Assembly: GCA_015179045.1 (NCBI GenBank)
Contig: WHUZ01000032.1
Location: forward strand, 434,001 to 498,000
Source of the DNA: Kalaharituber pfeilii
Taxonomy: Eukaryota; Ascomycota; Pezizomycetes; Pezizales; Pezizaceae
Reading direction: 5' to 3'
DNA length: 64,000 bases
Positions 50,110-63,674 of this stretch are shown here, in pieces (position 1 is the first letter of the stretch; every line of letters starts with the position of its first letter). The position numbers were made by a program, and so were the translations under genes. The notes beneath the pieces are model-generated. The model saw only the letters and a program-made list of their open reading frames with translations, had not been told where the DNA came from and did no database searches.

Positions 50110-50364
50110 AAGAAAGAACGGTACGGTATCTCGCTGGCGACACCTCATGCAGTTTGCAAGTTCTTTTGTGGTGTAATGATTAGTCTCGTCCCCAATTAGT
50201 ATGCCCATCCACCGACTTTCTATTCCAGCGTAAAAAAACAAAAAAAGAACGTCCCGCTGGCCGAACGAACGAGACAGCTCATACATTTTGCAACTTCTAT
50301 TGTGGCACAGTAGTATAGTATGTCCATCCACAAACTCTCCATTTCATCGGAGAAAAACAAAAGA
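50110..50364. repeat. Degenerate tandem duplication, about 128-bp unit
   Basis: Two head-to-tail units, about 50110-50238 and 50239-50364, share the order AAAGAACG, CGCTGG, AGCTCAT or CCTCAT, TTTGCAA, TTCTTTTGTGG or TTCTATTGTGG, TATGTCCATCCAC or TATGCCCATCCAC, and CGGAGAAAAACAAAA or CAGCGTAAAAAAACAAA. They read open on the minus strand for about 80 codons but show no family resemblance. Confidence 0.6.
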
Positions 50365-51035
50365 CGGGGTAATCGAATAGCAATCCCTGTAGTTTGTATA
50401 TGGCAGAGAAAACCTCATAGTCGATAACTGCTAGCAGTACTCGAGTACAATAGGATATAGATTATTGATACGTACGCGAAAGGCTGACAAAGTAATTCTC
50501 GCTGTGGTATCGGCACGGCGTGTTCCGAAGCAGCACAGAGCGCAGCACATGGTTTTGCCCGAGAGCCGGAGATACCAGCAAGTAATCGAACGCATGAGGA
50601 TCATTCCGCCATTTCAATCTTTCTGCATTATATAAGGCAAGTGCACGCACTGCTCTAGCGCGCTGGTCCGCAGCCGAAATTTGCTCTCAGAGTAACTCTA
50701 TATTTACATTTAAATCTGCCGGTAGCTAGGAAAAAATACTGGTTGCTTTGTGTCGACTCGAGTTTTATATCAGTTTGTTCTATTTGATTGCAAACTCGCA
50801 ACGAGAGGTCCTTTATAGTGCCACAGGACCATCCCTAGATCTTATCGGGTCCGGCTTGGCTGCTTTTCGTAGCATCTTTCAGCTTCGCTGTCCTTTTCCT
50901 GCCACCTGACCACACAATCGAATCCAACATCTCTACCTTGGAAGAAAAATCAGAACCTTTCCATCATTCGGAATCTTGTTTACTGTGTGACGACTAACAA
51001 GGGATTCCCGATTTTGCGGAAGCCATTCCAGTACC

Positions 51036-53304
51036 ATGGCCTCCCAGCTGGATACCCTGGATATTGTGGTCTTAGCACTTCTGCTAGTTGGTACGTGGAT
51101 TCACTTTGGAAGTGAGTCGGCGATGCTAATATTAATTTTTTCAGGGACCGTCGCCTATTTTACGAAAGGGACACTATGGGCAAAAACCAAAGACCTTCGT
51201 GACGCCTCCTACGGACGGCTCCACGTAGCCAGTAAAGTCGGTAAGACTAGAAACATCATCCAAAAGCTGGAAGAAAGTGACAAAAATTGTGTAATATTCT
51301 ATGGGTCGCAAACCGGAACTGCCGAGGATTATGCTTCCCGCCTTGCCAAAGAAGGACATGCCAGATTCGGGCTGAAGACAATGGTAGCAGATCTTGAGGA
51401 CTACGATTTTGACAATCTTGATACTTTCCCAACAGACAAGGTCGCTTTCTTTGTCCTTGCTACATACGGGGAGGGAGAACCAACAGATAACGCGGTCGAA
51501 TTCTATGAGTTTATTACGAATGAAGATGCCACCTTCTCCGAAGGCGGAGCGCCTGACTCGGCTCCGTTGTCGAACCTGAAGTATGTGACCTTTGGTCTTG
51601 GAAACAATACCTATGAGCATTACAACTCAATGGTCCGTCGCGTTGATGCCGCCCTGCAAAAGCTTGGTGCTAAACGGGTTGGGACCGCCGGTGAAGGTGA
51701 CGACGGGGCTGGTACTATGGAAGAGGATTTCATAGCTTGGAAGGAATCGATGTGGCCTGCACTCGCCGAGGAACTTGGCTTGGAGGAACGAGAAGCCGTG
51801 TATGAACCTGCTTTCGCAGTCACCGAAAGAGCTGATTTGGACCCGGAGCACAATACGGTCTATCTTGGAGAACCGAACAGAAATCATCTGGAAGGAACTT
51901 CGAAAGGTCCATACAATGCTCACAATCCTTTCATTGCACCTATTAAGTCGTCCAAAGAGCTCTTTACTGTCAAGGATCGCAATTGCCTACATATGGATAT
52001 TGACCTCACTTGCTCCAACATTACATACACCACCGGAGATCACGTAGCTATCTGGCCCACTAATGCAGGTGTCGAAGTCGATCGTTTCCTTCGAGTATTC
52101 GGGCTGATCGACAAGCGTCATACGGTCATTGACGTCAAAGGTCTAGATAACACATCCAAAGTTCCCTTCCCAACGCCAACAACTTATGATGCCGTGGTCC
52201 GTTATCAGATGGAGATTTGCGCCCCCGTTTCACGACAGTTTGTAGCGAGTTTGTCCGCTTTTGCCCCGTCAGAGGATGCCAAGGTTCAAATGACCCTTCT
52301 GGGTGGAGACAGGGACCAATTTCAAGAAAAGATTGCCTCAAGGTATCTTAATATAGCACAAGTTCTTGAAATGACAGCCCCTGGTCAAACTTGGAGTTCA
52401 GTGCCATTCTCACTCCTCATTGAGGGTATCAATAAGATCCAGCCCCGCTATTACTCTATTTCGTCATCCTCATATGTCGACAAGAATATTGTTTCCATTA
52501 CTGCAGTTGTAGAGAGTATCAGTATTCCTGGCTCAGAATATATCCTTAAAGGTGTTACAACGAACTATCTGCTTGCTCTGAAGCAGAAACAACATGGAGA
52601 TCCTAATCCTGATCCTCATGGATTGACGTATCAAATTACGGGGCCAAGGAACAAGTATGACGGTATTCACGTACCTATTCATGTGAGGCACTCGAATTTC
52701 AAGCTTCCATCGGATCCTTTCAAACCAATTATCATGGTTGGGCCTGGCACTGGTGTAGCGCCGTTTAGAGCATTCGTTCAAGAAAGAGCAGCTCACGCAG
52801 CCAAAGGTGAAAAGGTGGGCAGGACACTTCTGTTCTTTGGCTGTAGAAGGCGAAACGAGGATTTCTTGTACGAGAACGAATGGAAGGTAAGTTTTCTATT
52901 ATCTTTACCAAAGGTTTGCGAATTTGCAGGTTCTAATGGACATCATATAGAGCTATGGTGAAACCATGGGTGGCGCATTTTCGCTCATCACTGCGTTCTC
53001 GAGGGAAGGCCCGAATAAGGTCTATGTGCAACACCGCTTGGAGGAGCACGCCAAGGAGGTCAACGAGCTTCTTCAGCAGGGCGCTTACTTCTACGTCTGT
53101 GGTGACGCAGCAAATATGGCTAGGGAGGTTAACACGACGCTTGCTAAAATTATATCAAAGGAGCGGGGTTTGCCGTCAGCGCAAGGCGAGGAGATCGTAA
53201 AGAGAATGAGGACTAGCAACTTATATCAGGTCAGAGATGGAAACCCTTCCATCCTATTGGCAATGACTTACTAACGTTTCCTGCAGGAGGACGTATGGTC
53301 ATGA
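51036..53304 (+). CDS. NADPH-cytochrome P450 reductase
   Basis: Four exons, 51036-51090, 51145-52886, 52951-53229 and 53287-53304, give 697 residues. The N-terminal ER anchor is LDIVVLALLLVGTVAYFTKG. The FMN domain starts with VIFYGSQTGTAEDYA (about 67-82) and has FVLATYGEGEPTDNA and GLGNNTYEHYN. FAD contacts are RYYSISSSS. NADPH contacts are GPGTGVAPFRAF, LFFGCRRRNEDFLYENEW and YFYVCGDAANMAREV. The last exon codes only EDVWS and stop, supplying the conserved penultimate Trp that stacks on FAD. The enzyme passes electrons from NADPH to microsomal P450s such as Cyp51 and Cyp61 and to squalene epoxidase. Intron 1 (54 bp) is a multiple of three without a stop, so its removal rests on homology (VGTVAYFTKG) and its strong splice sites. 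Confidence 0.95.
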
Positions 53305-56300
53305 ATATTTCTATTCAAGATTGGAAAGGCGAATTCAGTGGTAATATAATGATTGTTACTTGAAAAGTAAAAGAGAAAAGGGCCTATAGGAGACGGCGAA
53401 GGAGAAGGCATTACCTATATGCGGTTCTGGCTAGAGGCATATTGCATGTATATCGTTTTGAGAGTTATTGTAGACTGTCATGTTTTTTTGCGTGTTGTGA
53501 ACGTTTTATGATTTTTGGGACAAGGTGTCTACTATCTGTTTTGATATCCCTGCAGAATTTGGGGGATCAATCCCTCTCAGTGTACTGTAATGGTAGACAT
53601 GAGATAGAATCACGGAGTAGACGGCAGTCAACAGGACCTTCATGCACAATTGCGGCGTAAGAACTGCGAGGTGCACAATTGCCGCGGTAGGTTCCATTTG
53701 TAATGTTATTACCAGATGACCTGTTGGGTGCGATTGAGGTGCAGTTGCCTACGCACCATGATCCAGCCAAGTATATATAATAGTGAAAGCAAATCATATA
53801 TAAGTATAGTGGATTCACCATCTTCAATACTTCTCTTAAAAAGGTAGAATAGTCAAACCCATTTGCTGATCTGGATTTAACAATTATGACAACTTTTCGT
53901 CAGACAAAAGACGCCTATTCCATGGTAATCTATTTTGAGTATAACTTATCTTGTTTAATTGTCATTATCGCACTCCCGAGTACCTAATTTTGTCCCTGTG
54001 GAGTAACAAAGGCCCAGTATCCTCAGGGCGATGGTGATAATATTTGTATTGTGAAACAACACATACCTGAGATACAAGTGTAGTAATTTGAAGTAGCTCT
54101 GCCATCCTTGGCTAACCAGACTACCGCTTAGTGGCTGGGCCATTCCTGGCTGATTGCTAGTACATGACAATTTTGTCATGGGGCGGATGGCATCAGTAAT
54201 GGCAGCATTCAAGACCAAAAAAAATCAGTGCGTGCCTGGTAGACACGTTTTGCTGAGGAAATAGCTTCCCTTCATCGGCGATTAAGTTACACTGGCTTCC
54301 AGGTAGGATGTATCGTCGTCTTTTTGTTGCTGAGGAGAATCTTGCCTAGTCTGGTTGGGGGTAGTCACGCAACTATGGCTTCCCAATCGGGTAACATGCC
54401 AAGATCTCCACTCCTTTCCATGTTCTAGACCTGTCTGGAAGAAAGCTGAATAGCGAGCAGCAGCCCGTCGCACAGCCCGTCGATCAAACTCCGTGGAGGA
54501 GGCCATTGAACAGACTGTGGACTTGCTGGCGGAGGAGAGGTCTAGCCTGAGTGAAGTAACGGCCAGGCGGGCTGAGGTTGGACGTAGTAAAAGTAAGTGC
54601 ATGCGGTAAAGTCCGCGACTGAAGTCACTAGGCATAGCCCAATCAGCCCATGCTTAGTGACCGCGGTACCTGTGTATCATAAGACAGAAGTCGGCACATT
54701 TCCATCTTCACAGCAGAATAGCCAGACACACCCGAACATGTCATTGTCTACAAGTCAACAACCTTAGCTAGCAGTGAATTCCGCAGCATTACCACTAGAA
54801 TAGTCAAATCAGCATCTTGTGACGTTAGAAAAGGCAACGAGCACATACAAATACCCTTGAGTTTGTAGCTCAAGTTTTACTATTATACAACCTACCTGCA
54901 TGCTTCTGACATAGATCTAACACCGATGGACTGCCATAGGATGGGAGAGGATTGGGAGGGAGAGTTCAGCTACCAGATATTTAAAGCAACGATATCACAT
55001 ATATAGTTGGTTGAACAGTAAAGAAGTAATGCAATCTTAGCAAGAAAAGGGAGAGGTATCTATAGGATTAATAGGTGATAGAGAGCAAAGGGGACGTACC
55101 TACATGGCCAGGAACACTTCAAGGGTCTTGGAATCTGACGGGGGCACAAGAGAACGGAATTATGAGGACAAGGAGGGACGAAATTTTGCATTCTGCTCGG
55201 AGATTTTATTTACCTGCTTAAAAAATTTTCTTATGCGCTTACCTTGAAGGTAAAAAGCAAATGCTTTATTTTATACTAACACTTATTTAGTATCTCAAAT
55301 GCCCTCGCCACATCCGATGCCAGTTGGATTGACCAAAGCAGCTCACACAAACCATTGAGCGCACAGATATTTGGAACGCTCCAGTCAATTGCTACGCAAA
55401 TTCGTCGTGATCCTCACTGGCATCGTATTATTAGCGAGGCATCACCTGTCTAAAGATTATTACTACAGGCTTTTCGTACCGACCACGACCTTATACAGTG
55501 TCCCTGTGATCGAAGTGCGCCATCACAGCGTAAGAACGGTCGTCGGGGTGTACCAAATCGCTGGGGCAGGTTCCATGGTACTCTACCCGAGTGATCTAGC
55601 TTAATGGAGGACTGTATACCTACTTTAGCATTTTTTACCATTTACCAGCTTGTAGTTTTTACAGGGGCCCATAATCGAGACAGAACTATTGATGAAGGGC
55701 TACAAGTGTATTGCACGGAGATGAGCAAGTCACATCAATAGCAACAGCATCGCGCACACACGCACACGCTCCTGTCGTGATCAACTCCTGCTTTTGTGAG
55801 AGGGTACCTAATAGGTTGGGAAAGGGAAATTAGCACCCAATTGAGCATCTGAGCAGCCTGCATCCTTGTTGCAATTTGAGTAGCGCCGGAGATGGGAGCA
55901 CCAGCGCGGGGGGGGGGTGTGGGGGGTGTGGGGGGTTGCTGCTTGCTTCAGGGCGCTGTGGGGGGTACATGTCTACCGTTTGCTTGCAAGTGCCGAGTTT
56001 AAGTACTTTAGTACACGGGGGGGGGGGGGGGGTGTCTGCTTCTACCATGACCGCACTCTCGGGTCCTGCAACAGCTGGGCCAGGAGTCGGGGGGGTTGAG
56101 ACAAGATCACTGGTGCAGGCCAGGCCGGCCATCACCATTGGGCCGGGACGGCACTGCGCTCGGGGCGCGCCGGACGGTGCCTTGCCTGGGGGCGGAGGCA
56201 GCGGCGGCTGGCTGGGCCGCTCGCCGCTGCGGCTGCGCGAGAAACGTCCTGCGGCAAGCTGCGCGCCGGTGCGTGCGTGCGTGCGTGCGTGCCCGCGTTT

Positions 56301-59300
56301 GCGAGCGCAGACGGCCAGGCGGGCAGGCAGCCAGCGCGCGCCGTGGCCCGGGGCCGGCCAGTGGAGCGGCCCACCAAACGCAGCCCGGTGCGCTGCAGCG
56401 CTGGCGGCAGCCAGGCGGCCGCGCGAGATGTATGGCCAATCTTGCAGCGCGCAGCTGGCTCAGATCGATATCGATCTGGTGGCACTGCAAGCGCAGGAAT
56501 CTCGGTACTGCGCTGCGTCCTCTGCAGCCTGCCCATCCTCCAGCGCAGCGATCAATGGATCGTCCACCCCCCCCCCCCCCCCCCCCCCCCCCAGCGTCCC
56601 TCTCTGCTTACCGTCCCCGGCTTCTCCACCCAACCTGCCACCCTAATGCCTGTTCCGCTCCGCTGCCCACGCCCGCATGAGGCCTACCCCCACGCATACC
56701 ATCGCTTGGGGCCATGGGTTTGTTGAGCCAGTAGTCTCGTGGCCCATGAGGGTGCTTGCAGAAAACACTGGATAACAAGTATGTTCTTAAAACGCAAAAC
56801 GCTGGCCAGTGCGTCCATTCTGAGCCGCTCGCCTCCCCGTCTCCCCGTCTCCCCGGAGTGCATATCGATTTATTCCCCCCGCCCCCCGCCCCCAATCCCG
56901 CGCAGCTAACACAAACTTATTGTCAACTACCCCGTTGTCCCACCGTCGCTCGCTTTCTCCACTGTGGGAAACAATAGCTGCAGCACCCTGAATGTTGAAA
57001 CTAAACAGGAGCCCCAGAGGTGGCTTACTTACATTACATTACGGCCCCATTTTGCATGAGCACGTCTCCACCCTCCCCCCCAGTCCAATTTGCAAAGCAG
57101 CTTACTGTCCACAGAGTGGTGTCCCCACTCGACGCAAAATCGTCACAATGACAATATGGCAATTGTGTTCACACCCTGGCCATCCCAATAATCGAAATGG
57201 GCCAATCTCTCGTATTGCCGGGCCCCAAAAAGCAAAGAACCGGTGAAGCAGTGGGACTAGTGTTCGCCTGTGTGAGTGCCCGCCCGCCGAAAAAGAGTGT
57301 TTGGCAAGACCGGGATTGCTGAAAATGTGATGAGTGCGCGGACGCCAAGTTTATCATGTTCCCTGTTTGTTCAACCGCCGCCCTGGATGGCGGTACACGG
57401 TACTCGAGGCTCCCCCCCCCCCCCCCCCCCGACCCAGCAGCAGTGCGAAGCATCAGCCCTCTGGGAGCGAGCCGCCCCTGGTCGCGGTGTCTCCCAACCT
57501 GGGCCACGGCAAGTTAGGCCTCAGCACTAGGCATTCCAGATGTCACGGGCGCCTGAGACACAGCCTACATACCCACAAGCACAGGAGCGCAAGAGGAGGG
57601 GAAAAACTTTGGTTGTGGCAGCTGCGATATATTGGCCCTTTTTTCGTTTCTTTCTGTTAGTTGTCGATGCGCTGCTCGCACGCTACCCCTTTGTCAATTT
57701 TCATCGTTTCTTTTTTCCTCTAATTTTGTTTTTACCAATCGAATGGGATGGCAGGCAGTTTCGTCTATCGGATCATGATGTATTGCGCAGTTTGCCCGCG
57801 CCAGCGAGCCGAGCAAAAAGGCCCGAGGGTGTGTGCTACTACGACGATCTGGGCGTGGTAGCGACCTCTCTGCCTGTGTTTTCAGACCCCTGGTCAGCAT
57901 TCCCACAGGAATCGGTCTGTGTGTTGTTGAGGTTGTTAGCTCCCCCGGAGGGGCCACACCCCCTGCCCCACTGACTGAAGGTGTCACAGTCAAGCTGCGG
58001 TGGATGAGTCTGTCCCCAGGAGGCGTCCTCAGCTCCCGCGTTATTTTCCATTTCCTTGGGATCGCCATCCCTGTCCCCCGGTTCATCCAAAATCACAATG
58101 GGTATAGAGTGCGACCCAAGGGGATGTGACCCTACATCCGACTGCATGGATCCGGAACCACCCCACGCACTTCTTGGCCCAGGCGCATTCCAATCCCACA
58201 CGGTTGTCTTGTACGGCTAACCCCCCTCCCTTCTGCGTTGCTCGCAAGTTGAGCGGCGACAGTTTCCACTGCGTTTCCCGTTTCGTCGCAGTCTGTTTGT
58301 ATCGGTAGTTCGTTTAGTTGCCTAATAGCGCCGGTGCGGGCTCGCTTGATGGGGATGGCCGCTTGGCGTTCCCATGGCTCTACGAATGGGAAAAGCAACT
58401 CAATCTGGACGACATGCCATCCGATACCAAACGATCGCCCGCTGCAAAAGCCCTCCAATGAAACATAACATCACAAGGTTTAATTCACCGATTTTACAAG
58501 CAAGGAAGGAACGTTTTAGCCAAGGCGCGCAAGTTACATTTTTTTGTATCTGGCTCTAAGGCCAACATGACCGATGGAAGGCCGACCGTTCCTGGGAGTG
58601 ATACATGCCAATTCTCCCTGCACCATGGTGCACGAGAAGATGCTTACATGAATACAAAGTATCTTCGGTTCCGACGGTTTGAATTGCTGTGGAAGAGCTT
58701 CACCAATGCATACGTTTTAGCTGGAACCTATTGGCTGATTGTGGGGATTTCCAGGTGGAAAGCACTCGGTCATGTCTTCCCAGCCTCCCATCTGGGGGCA
58801 GTGAAGTCGCAACGGCCTAGGGTATCCCGGTGCGCAAGAGTGCTCTCGAATCGAACTGCTTCCGCTGATGATTCATGCTTGATATCATACCAATTGCAGT
58901 ATACGAGTGCATATAATTCCCATAATTCATGATACCCACACGCTGGCCTATGTAAATTCTTGCTTGATGGCATTTATATACCTATATCCATCAGCGCAGC
59001 ATTTGATATATTAGAGATTCTTGTCTTAATAGGAGAATGCTGGAGTTGTTTAGGGAGCCCTGGTTTCGAGGGGTGTTAGGCTTCCCTTTCCTGCGTGTGT
59101 GTGCTTGGACTTACACGGCAAATTTCTTTTAATTTACAACCCCTCCCCTCCGTCCCCTCCCTCCCCTCCGTCCCCCTCCCCCTCCCTCCTGCTTACCCAC
59201 CCCTCCTCAGCCCAGTTGCTCTGCATTTTTTTTTTTTTTTTCCTCTTGCCTGGCGGGTCGTCAGGCTGCCTCTACTTAAAGTAGACTTTTTCGCAATTTG

Positions 59301-59392
59301 TGGGTTTGATCCCACCTATCAATCACAACTCTCATCTATCTGCTTATCACCGTAACCAAAACATACGTTTCAACGGTTTCTATATCCACATC
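53305..59392. other. Long gene-free region upstream of the RRM gene
   Basis: 6.1 kb without a recognisable gene. 53.3-55.8 kb is ordinary AT-balanced sequence with short frames. 55.9-57.5 kb is GC- and CpG-rich with long G and C runs. 59.1-59.25 kb is a pyrimidine-rich stretch (CCTCCCCTCCGTCC repeats and a T-run) just before the RRM start codon. Much of the right part may be promoter or long 5' leader, possibly with a leader intron; that is inference. Confidence 0.5.
55895..56640. other. GC/CpG-rich island with G- and C-homopolymers
   Basis: It contains G-runs at 55908-55917 and 56017-56032 (16 bases), several GGGGGGTGTGG blocks, a GTGC tetranucleotide repeat at about 56270-56292 and a 26-base C-run at 56567-56592. 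A 256-codon frame crosses it but is compositionally driven. A 19-base C-run follows at 57412-57430. Confidence 0.6.
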
Positions 59393-61018
59393 ATGTCTTC
59401 CCCAAGGCAGCTCAACGGCCACCGGAACTATCCTCATGAGGGTCAAAGTTATCATGTCCCTAACCACGGCTTTGCTGGTCAAGGAAGTGAACACATCGCC
59501 TACTCCTACGGGTTTCTCCCTATGAACGCGGTTGTTCAGCCCCAATATTCCGGTACTTACTACCATAACATGCCCACCATGACATATCCTCCGCACATCC
59601 CTCCTCAGTGCTCACCACCGTATGCAAACATGCCAGCTGCACAAGATCCTTCGATCGTCTGCTACGCTTGCTGTGCTCATCAAGGGAACAGCGCCCATCC
59701 AATGGTCTATTACCCACCACCGTACATGGGTGCCCCAGAGCACTATCCAGTGTATGCACCCTCAAATCTCCCCTCTCCGCCCATTCCCCAAACCTGTCCG
59801 CAGCCATCAGTTCCGCTAGCGACGATACCTCCTCCACTTGAGTACCGCCGTAACTCGTGCTCATCGGCCGAGTCTATTGCTGCACCCCAAACACCGTCAT
59901 TAAGCAGCACATGCGTTGAATCAACACCGTCGATTGCAGGTGACTCTAGCCATGGGATGCCTCTTAGTCCCGCATCGGACAGGTACCATGCGCCGGGCTT
60001 TCCAACTCTCAAACATGAGAAACTGGCCATGCAAACACGATTTAATGCTAACAAGTTTCCACCACCGAGTTCCTCACCACCCACCAAAAACAGCTTGTAC
60101 AATCCTTCGAAGACCACGAACGTCTACATCAGGGGCTTAGCACCGAGTGTAGATGATGACAAGTTGCTCAGTTTGGTGGAATCATATGGGAAAATCGCCT
60201 CTCATAAAGCAATTATGGACAAAACAACTGGGTTCTGCAAAGGCTATGGCTTTGCGCTCTTCGAGAACTTGGAGGATGCAAAAGCATGCATCCTCGGCAT
60301 GGCCAAAGTGAATCTCGACGCCGGGTTTGCCCGGGAATCGTTCAACTCTCGATTAAAGAGTCTCGGAGACCCAAACTCCACAAACCTTTATGTCTCAAAC
60401 CTTCCCAAAACCGTGGACGAAGCTCAGATGGCTGAGATCTTCCGGGACTATCAGACAATGTCTGTGAGGATCTTGCGAGACGATCAGGGTGTCAGCAGGG
60501 GGGTTGGGTTTGTGCGATTTGCGACGCATGAGATTTGTGATCAGGTCATTGCTGAGTTCAACGATAAGGCGGTGATTGAGGGACACGCGGAGATTCAAGT
60601 TCGGTATGCGGATACGTATGCGCAGAAGACACTGAAAGAAGCGACGACGAGGATTAGGAATTTCTATGTTAATGAGCAGAAGAGGGCGCTGGCGACAAAC
60701 GGGCTTCCGGAGAAGGTACCCACTGGTCCGAAGCTGCAGCAGGGTGGGGCGAAAAGGTGGGCAGGGCCGACAGTGGTTGCGTCGTAAGTTATACATCACA
60801 TTGTCTCCCAATGGATGGGATGATATGGCTAACTCGATGTTGCAAGAAAGCCCTTAAACAAAGGCGTCCCCATCGTGCCTGCAAAACTAGTACTGACTAT
60901 GCAATGCCAGTCGGCAATCCTGAGTCCTGAGACGGACTCAGACAATTCCTCAGTGGCCACTGCTGTCCCGGCAGCTACTATTCCGAGCAAAGTTAATGCC
61001 AACGTCAAAGTTGCTTAG
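59393..61018 (+). CDS. RNA-binding protein with two RRM domains
   Basis: Two exons, 59393-60783 and 60847-61018, give 520 residues. ATG 59393 is the first ATG in a frame that opens only with GTG upstream. Residues 1-235 are Pro/Tyr/Ser-rich and disordered, with a CYACC cluster. RRM1 (about 242-320) has RNP2 VYIRGL and RNP1 KGYGFALF. RRM2 (about 330-410) has RNP2 LYVSNL and RNP1 RGVGFVRF, then the linker QVRYADTYAQKTLKEA. This pair and the phrase FNSRLKSLGDPNSTNLYVSN are typical of the fungal Msa1-like/RBMS-like group, which binds AU-rich RNA; the role here is inferred. Reading on without splicing stops at 60787. GTAAGT at 60784 and TTGCAAG ending at 60846, with a GCTAACT branch, open 57 further codons. 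Confidence 0.85.
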
Positions 61019-62478
61019 TTTTACTCACTTCTCCGTGTCTACTTTCCTCAACTTAGCCTTTCTTCCTTTTCATGGTGCTGGTTGAGACGAAAAAACAAAA
61101 AAAAACATTTTGATGTTACATAGGATATGTATGGAATCCTAACTTTGGGTTACTTGGAGTTGAACTTAACATGGGTGGGCGTTTGGTATTATCTCTTGGT
61201 CAAATAACGGAAATGGGAGTGCTTTTCTGTGGGGCACCTCATTGACTGATCTCGTGCCCATTAACCTTTCTTTTTTCTTTTCTATCTTTTATTTTTTTAC
61301 TTAGCTTTGTTATATATTGTGTCTGCCTTTTTTTTTATTTTTGTTTTCTTTTCTTATTTCTTTCTTTTTCTGTGTTGGTTGGTTTGGCCTGTTTTCTGTT
61401 TGTGTTTTTATGTGTTGTTCCTGCTTTTTTACATTGTTTTTTTGTCTGTGTTTTTGTCTTTGTTTTTGTTTTTATGTTTGTTTTTGTTTTTATGTTTTCT
61501 TTTTTTGCCGTTTCCTTTCTCTTTCAAGTCTGGGCAGGCTGGGATAGTCTCCGAAGTTGGTTGGTATGGACGTTGGAAGCACAAAAAAGCTCAAAGGAGA
61601 GAAGGCGAAGTAGGGCAAATTAGGGACGGGACGGGAGCGGAAGCTCAATTGGGATTTGTTTCTGAATAAACGTTTTGCGCATTTTCAGAATATGTTTGTC
61701 CAGTAAAGCATGTTATGTAAGTAGAAAGCCTATGATAACTCCTAGACTATTTTATTGCCCCTGGATTGAGGCCATTGATCCAACACACCATATGCCCTCT
61801 GCCACCAGTCCCCACATTTTATCGCTATACCGTCACGAGTTCATAACCAGGGCAGCAGCACATAAAGTAAGTTGCATCACTGATTCCCCAGTCCTCTCAG
61901 CGCTTCCTCTTCCTCCTTATCCACCTTTCTCCTCCTCCCGCGAGCTCCCGTCCATCGTCTAGATACATGTCTCGTGTGAACCCACACGCTGATCTCGTGA
62001 CTCCGAGGTTCTCAAAAAACGAGGCGGCGCCCGTCCTACGCTGCATTCGGCATGGTGGGCTCTGACGATTGTTGGCGGGCCCAGTCCCTGCCTAAGTTAC
62101 GCTTGGCCTCATCTTAGCTTTGTTGGACCCTATGATAGATCGGCTTAGGCCGCCCCTGGACACAGGCGGTAGCCGCAGCACTCCACTTACAACCAGTATC
62201 TTATCCTTTCAGATACTCTCGATAACCGAAGAGCTTGTCAGTTTGCTGGAAGCTTATCGTCATTATCATCATCCTCGTTCTCGTCCTCGTCCTCGCCCCC
62301 CTCGTCCTCGCCCCCCTCGTCCTCGCCCCCCTTCCCCTACTATCCCTAGTCACCGCTTGGTTAGGTTCTCCTGTCTACTGCTATCTTTGAAAGCTCATTC
62401 TCGCTGTCAAGCTATCAATTCGAGCCCTCAATTGTCACTTTTACTGCAAGATACTCGCGTTTTGAACAATTGCAAGCC
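61019..62478. other. Spacer between the RRM gene and IDI1
   Basis: 1.46 kb. 61.25-61.52 kb is strongly T-rich (TTTTTGTTTTTATG-like), consistent with the RRM gene 3' region. The right part is CT-rich and probably the IDI1 leader. No gene seen. Confidence 0.5.
62286..62330. repeat. 15-bp minisatellite, three perfect copies
   Basis: CTCGTCCTCGCCCCC occurs three times head to tail (62286-62300, 62301-62315, 62316-62330) about 150-190 bp before the IDI1 start codon, flanked by more CGTCCT and CCCC variants. Confidence 0.8.

Positions 62479-63674
<1,196 letters not shown>

Larger units (their letters stand above)
44160..51035. other. Divergent spacer between Mor2 and CPR genes, filled with element remains
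   Basis: 6.9 kb without a recognisable host gene. From about 45.3 to 50.4 kb it is occupied by the miniature elements and duplications listed separately. 44.2-45.2 kb and 50.4-51.0 kb are presumably the promoters of the Mor2 and CPR genes. Confidence 0.55.

Noticed and set aside
53170..53304. Apparent premature end of CPR at 53274
   Set aside because: It is intron read-through; the GTCAGA...CTGCAG intron leads to EDVWS, the expected C-terminus.
55876..56646. 256-codon plus-strand frame and several overlapping 100-190 codon frames on both strands
   Set aside because: They follow from the GC-rich composition and long G/C runs; the proteins are Gly/Pro/Arg/Cys low-complexity with no family signature.
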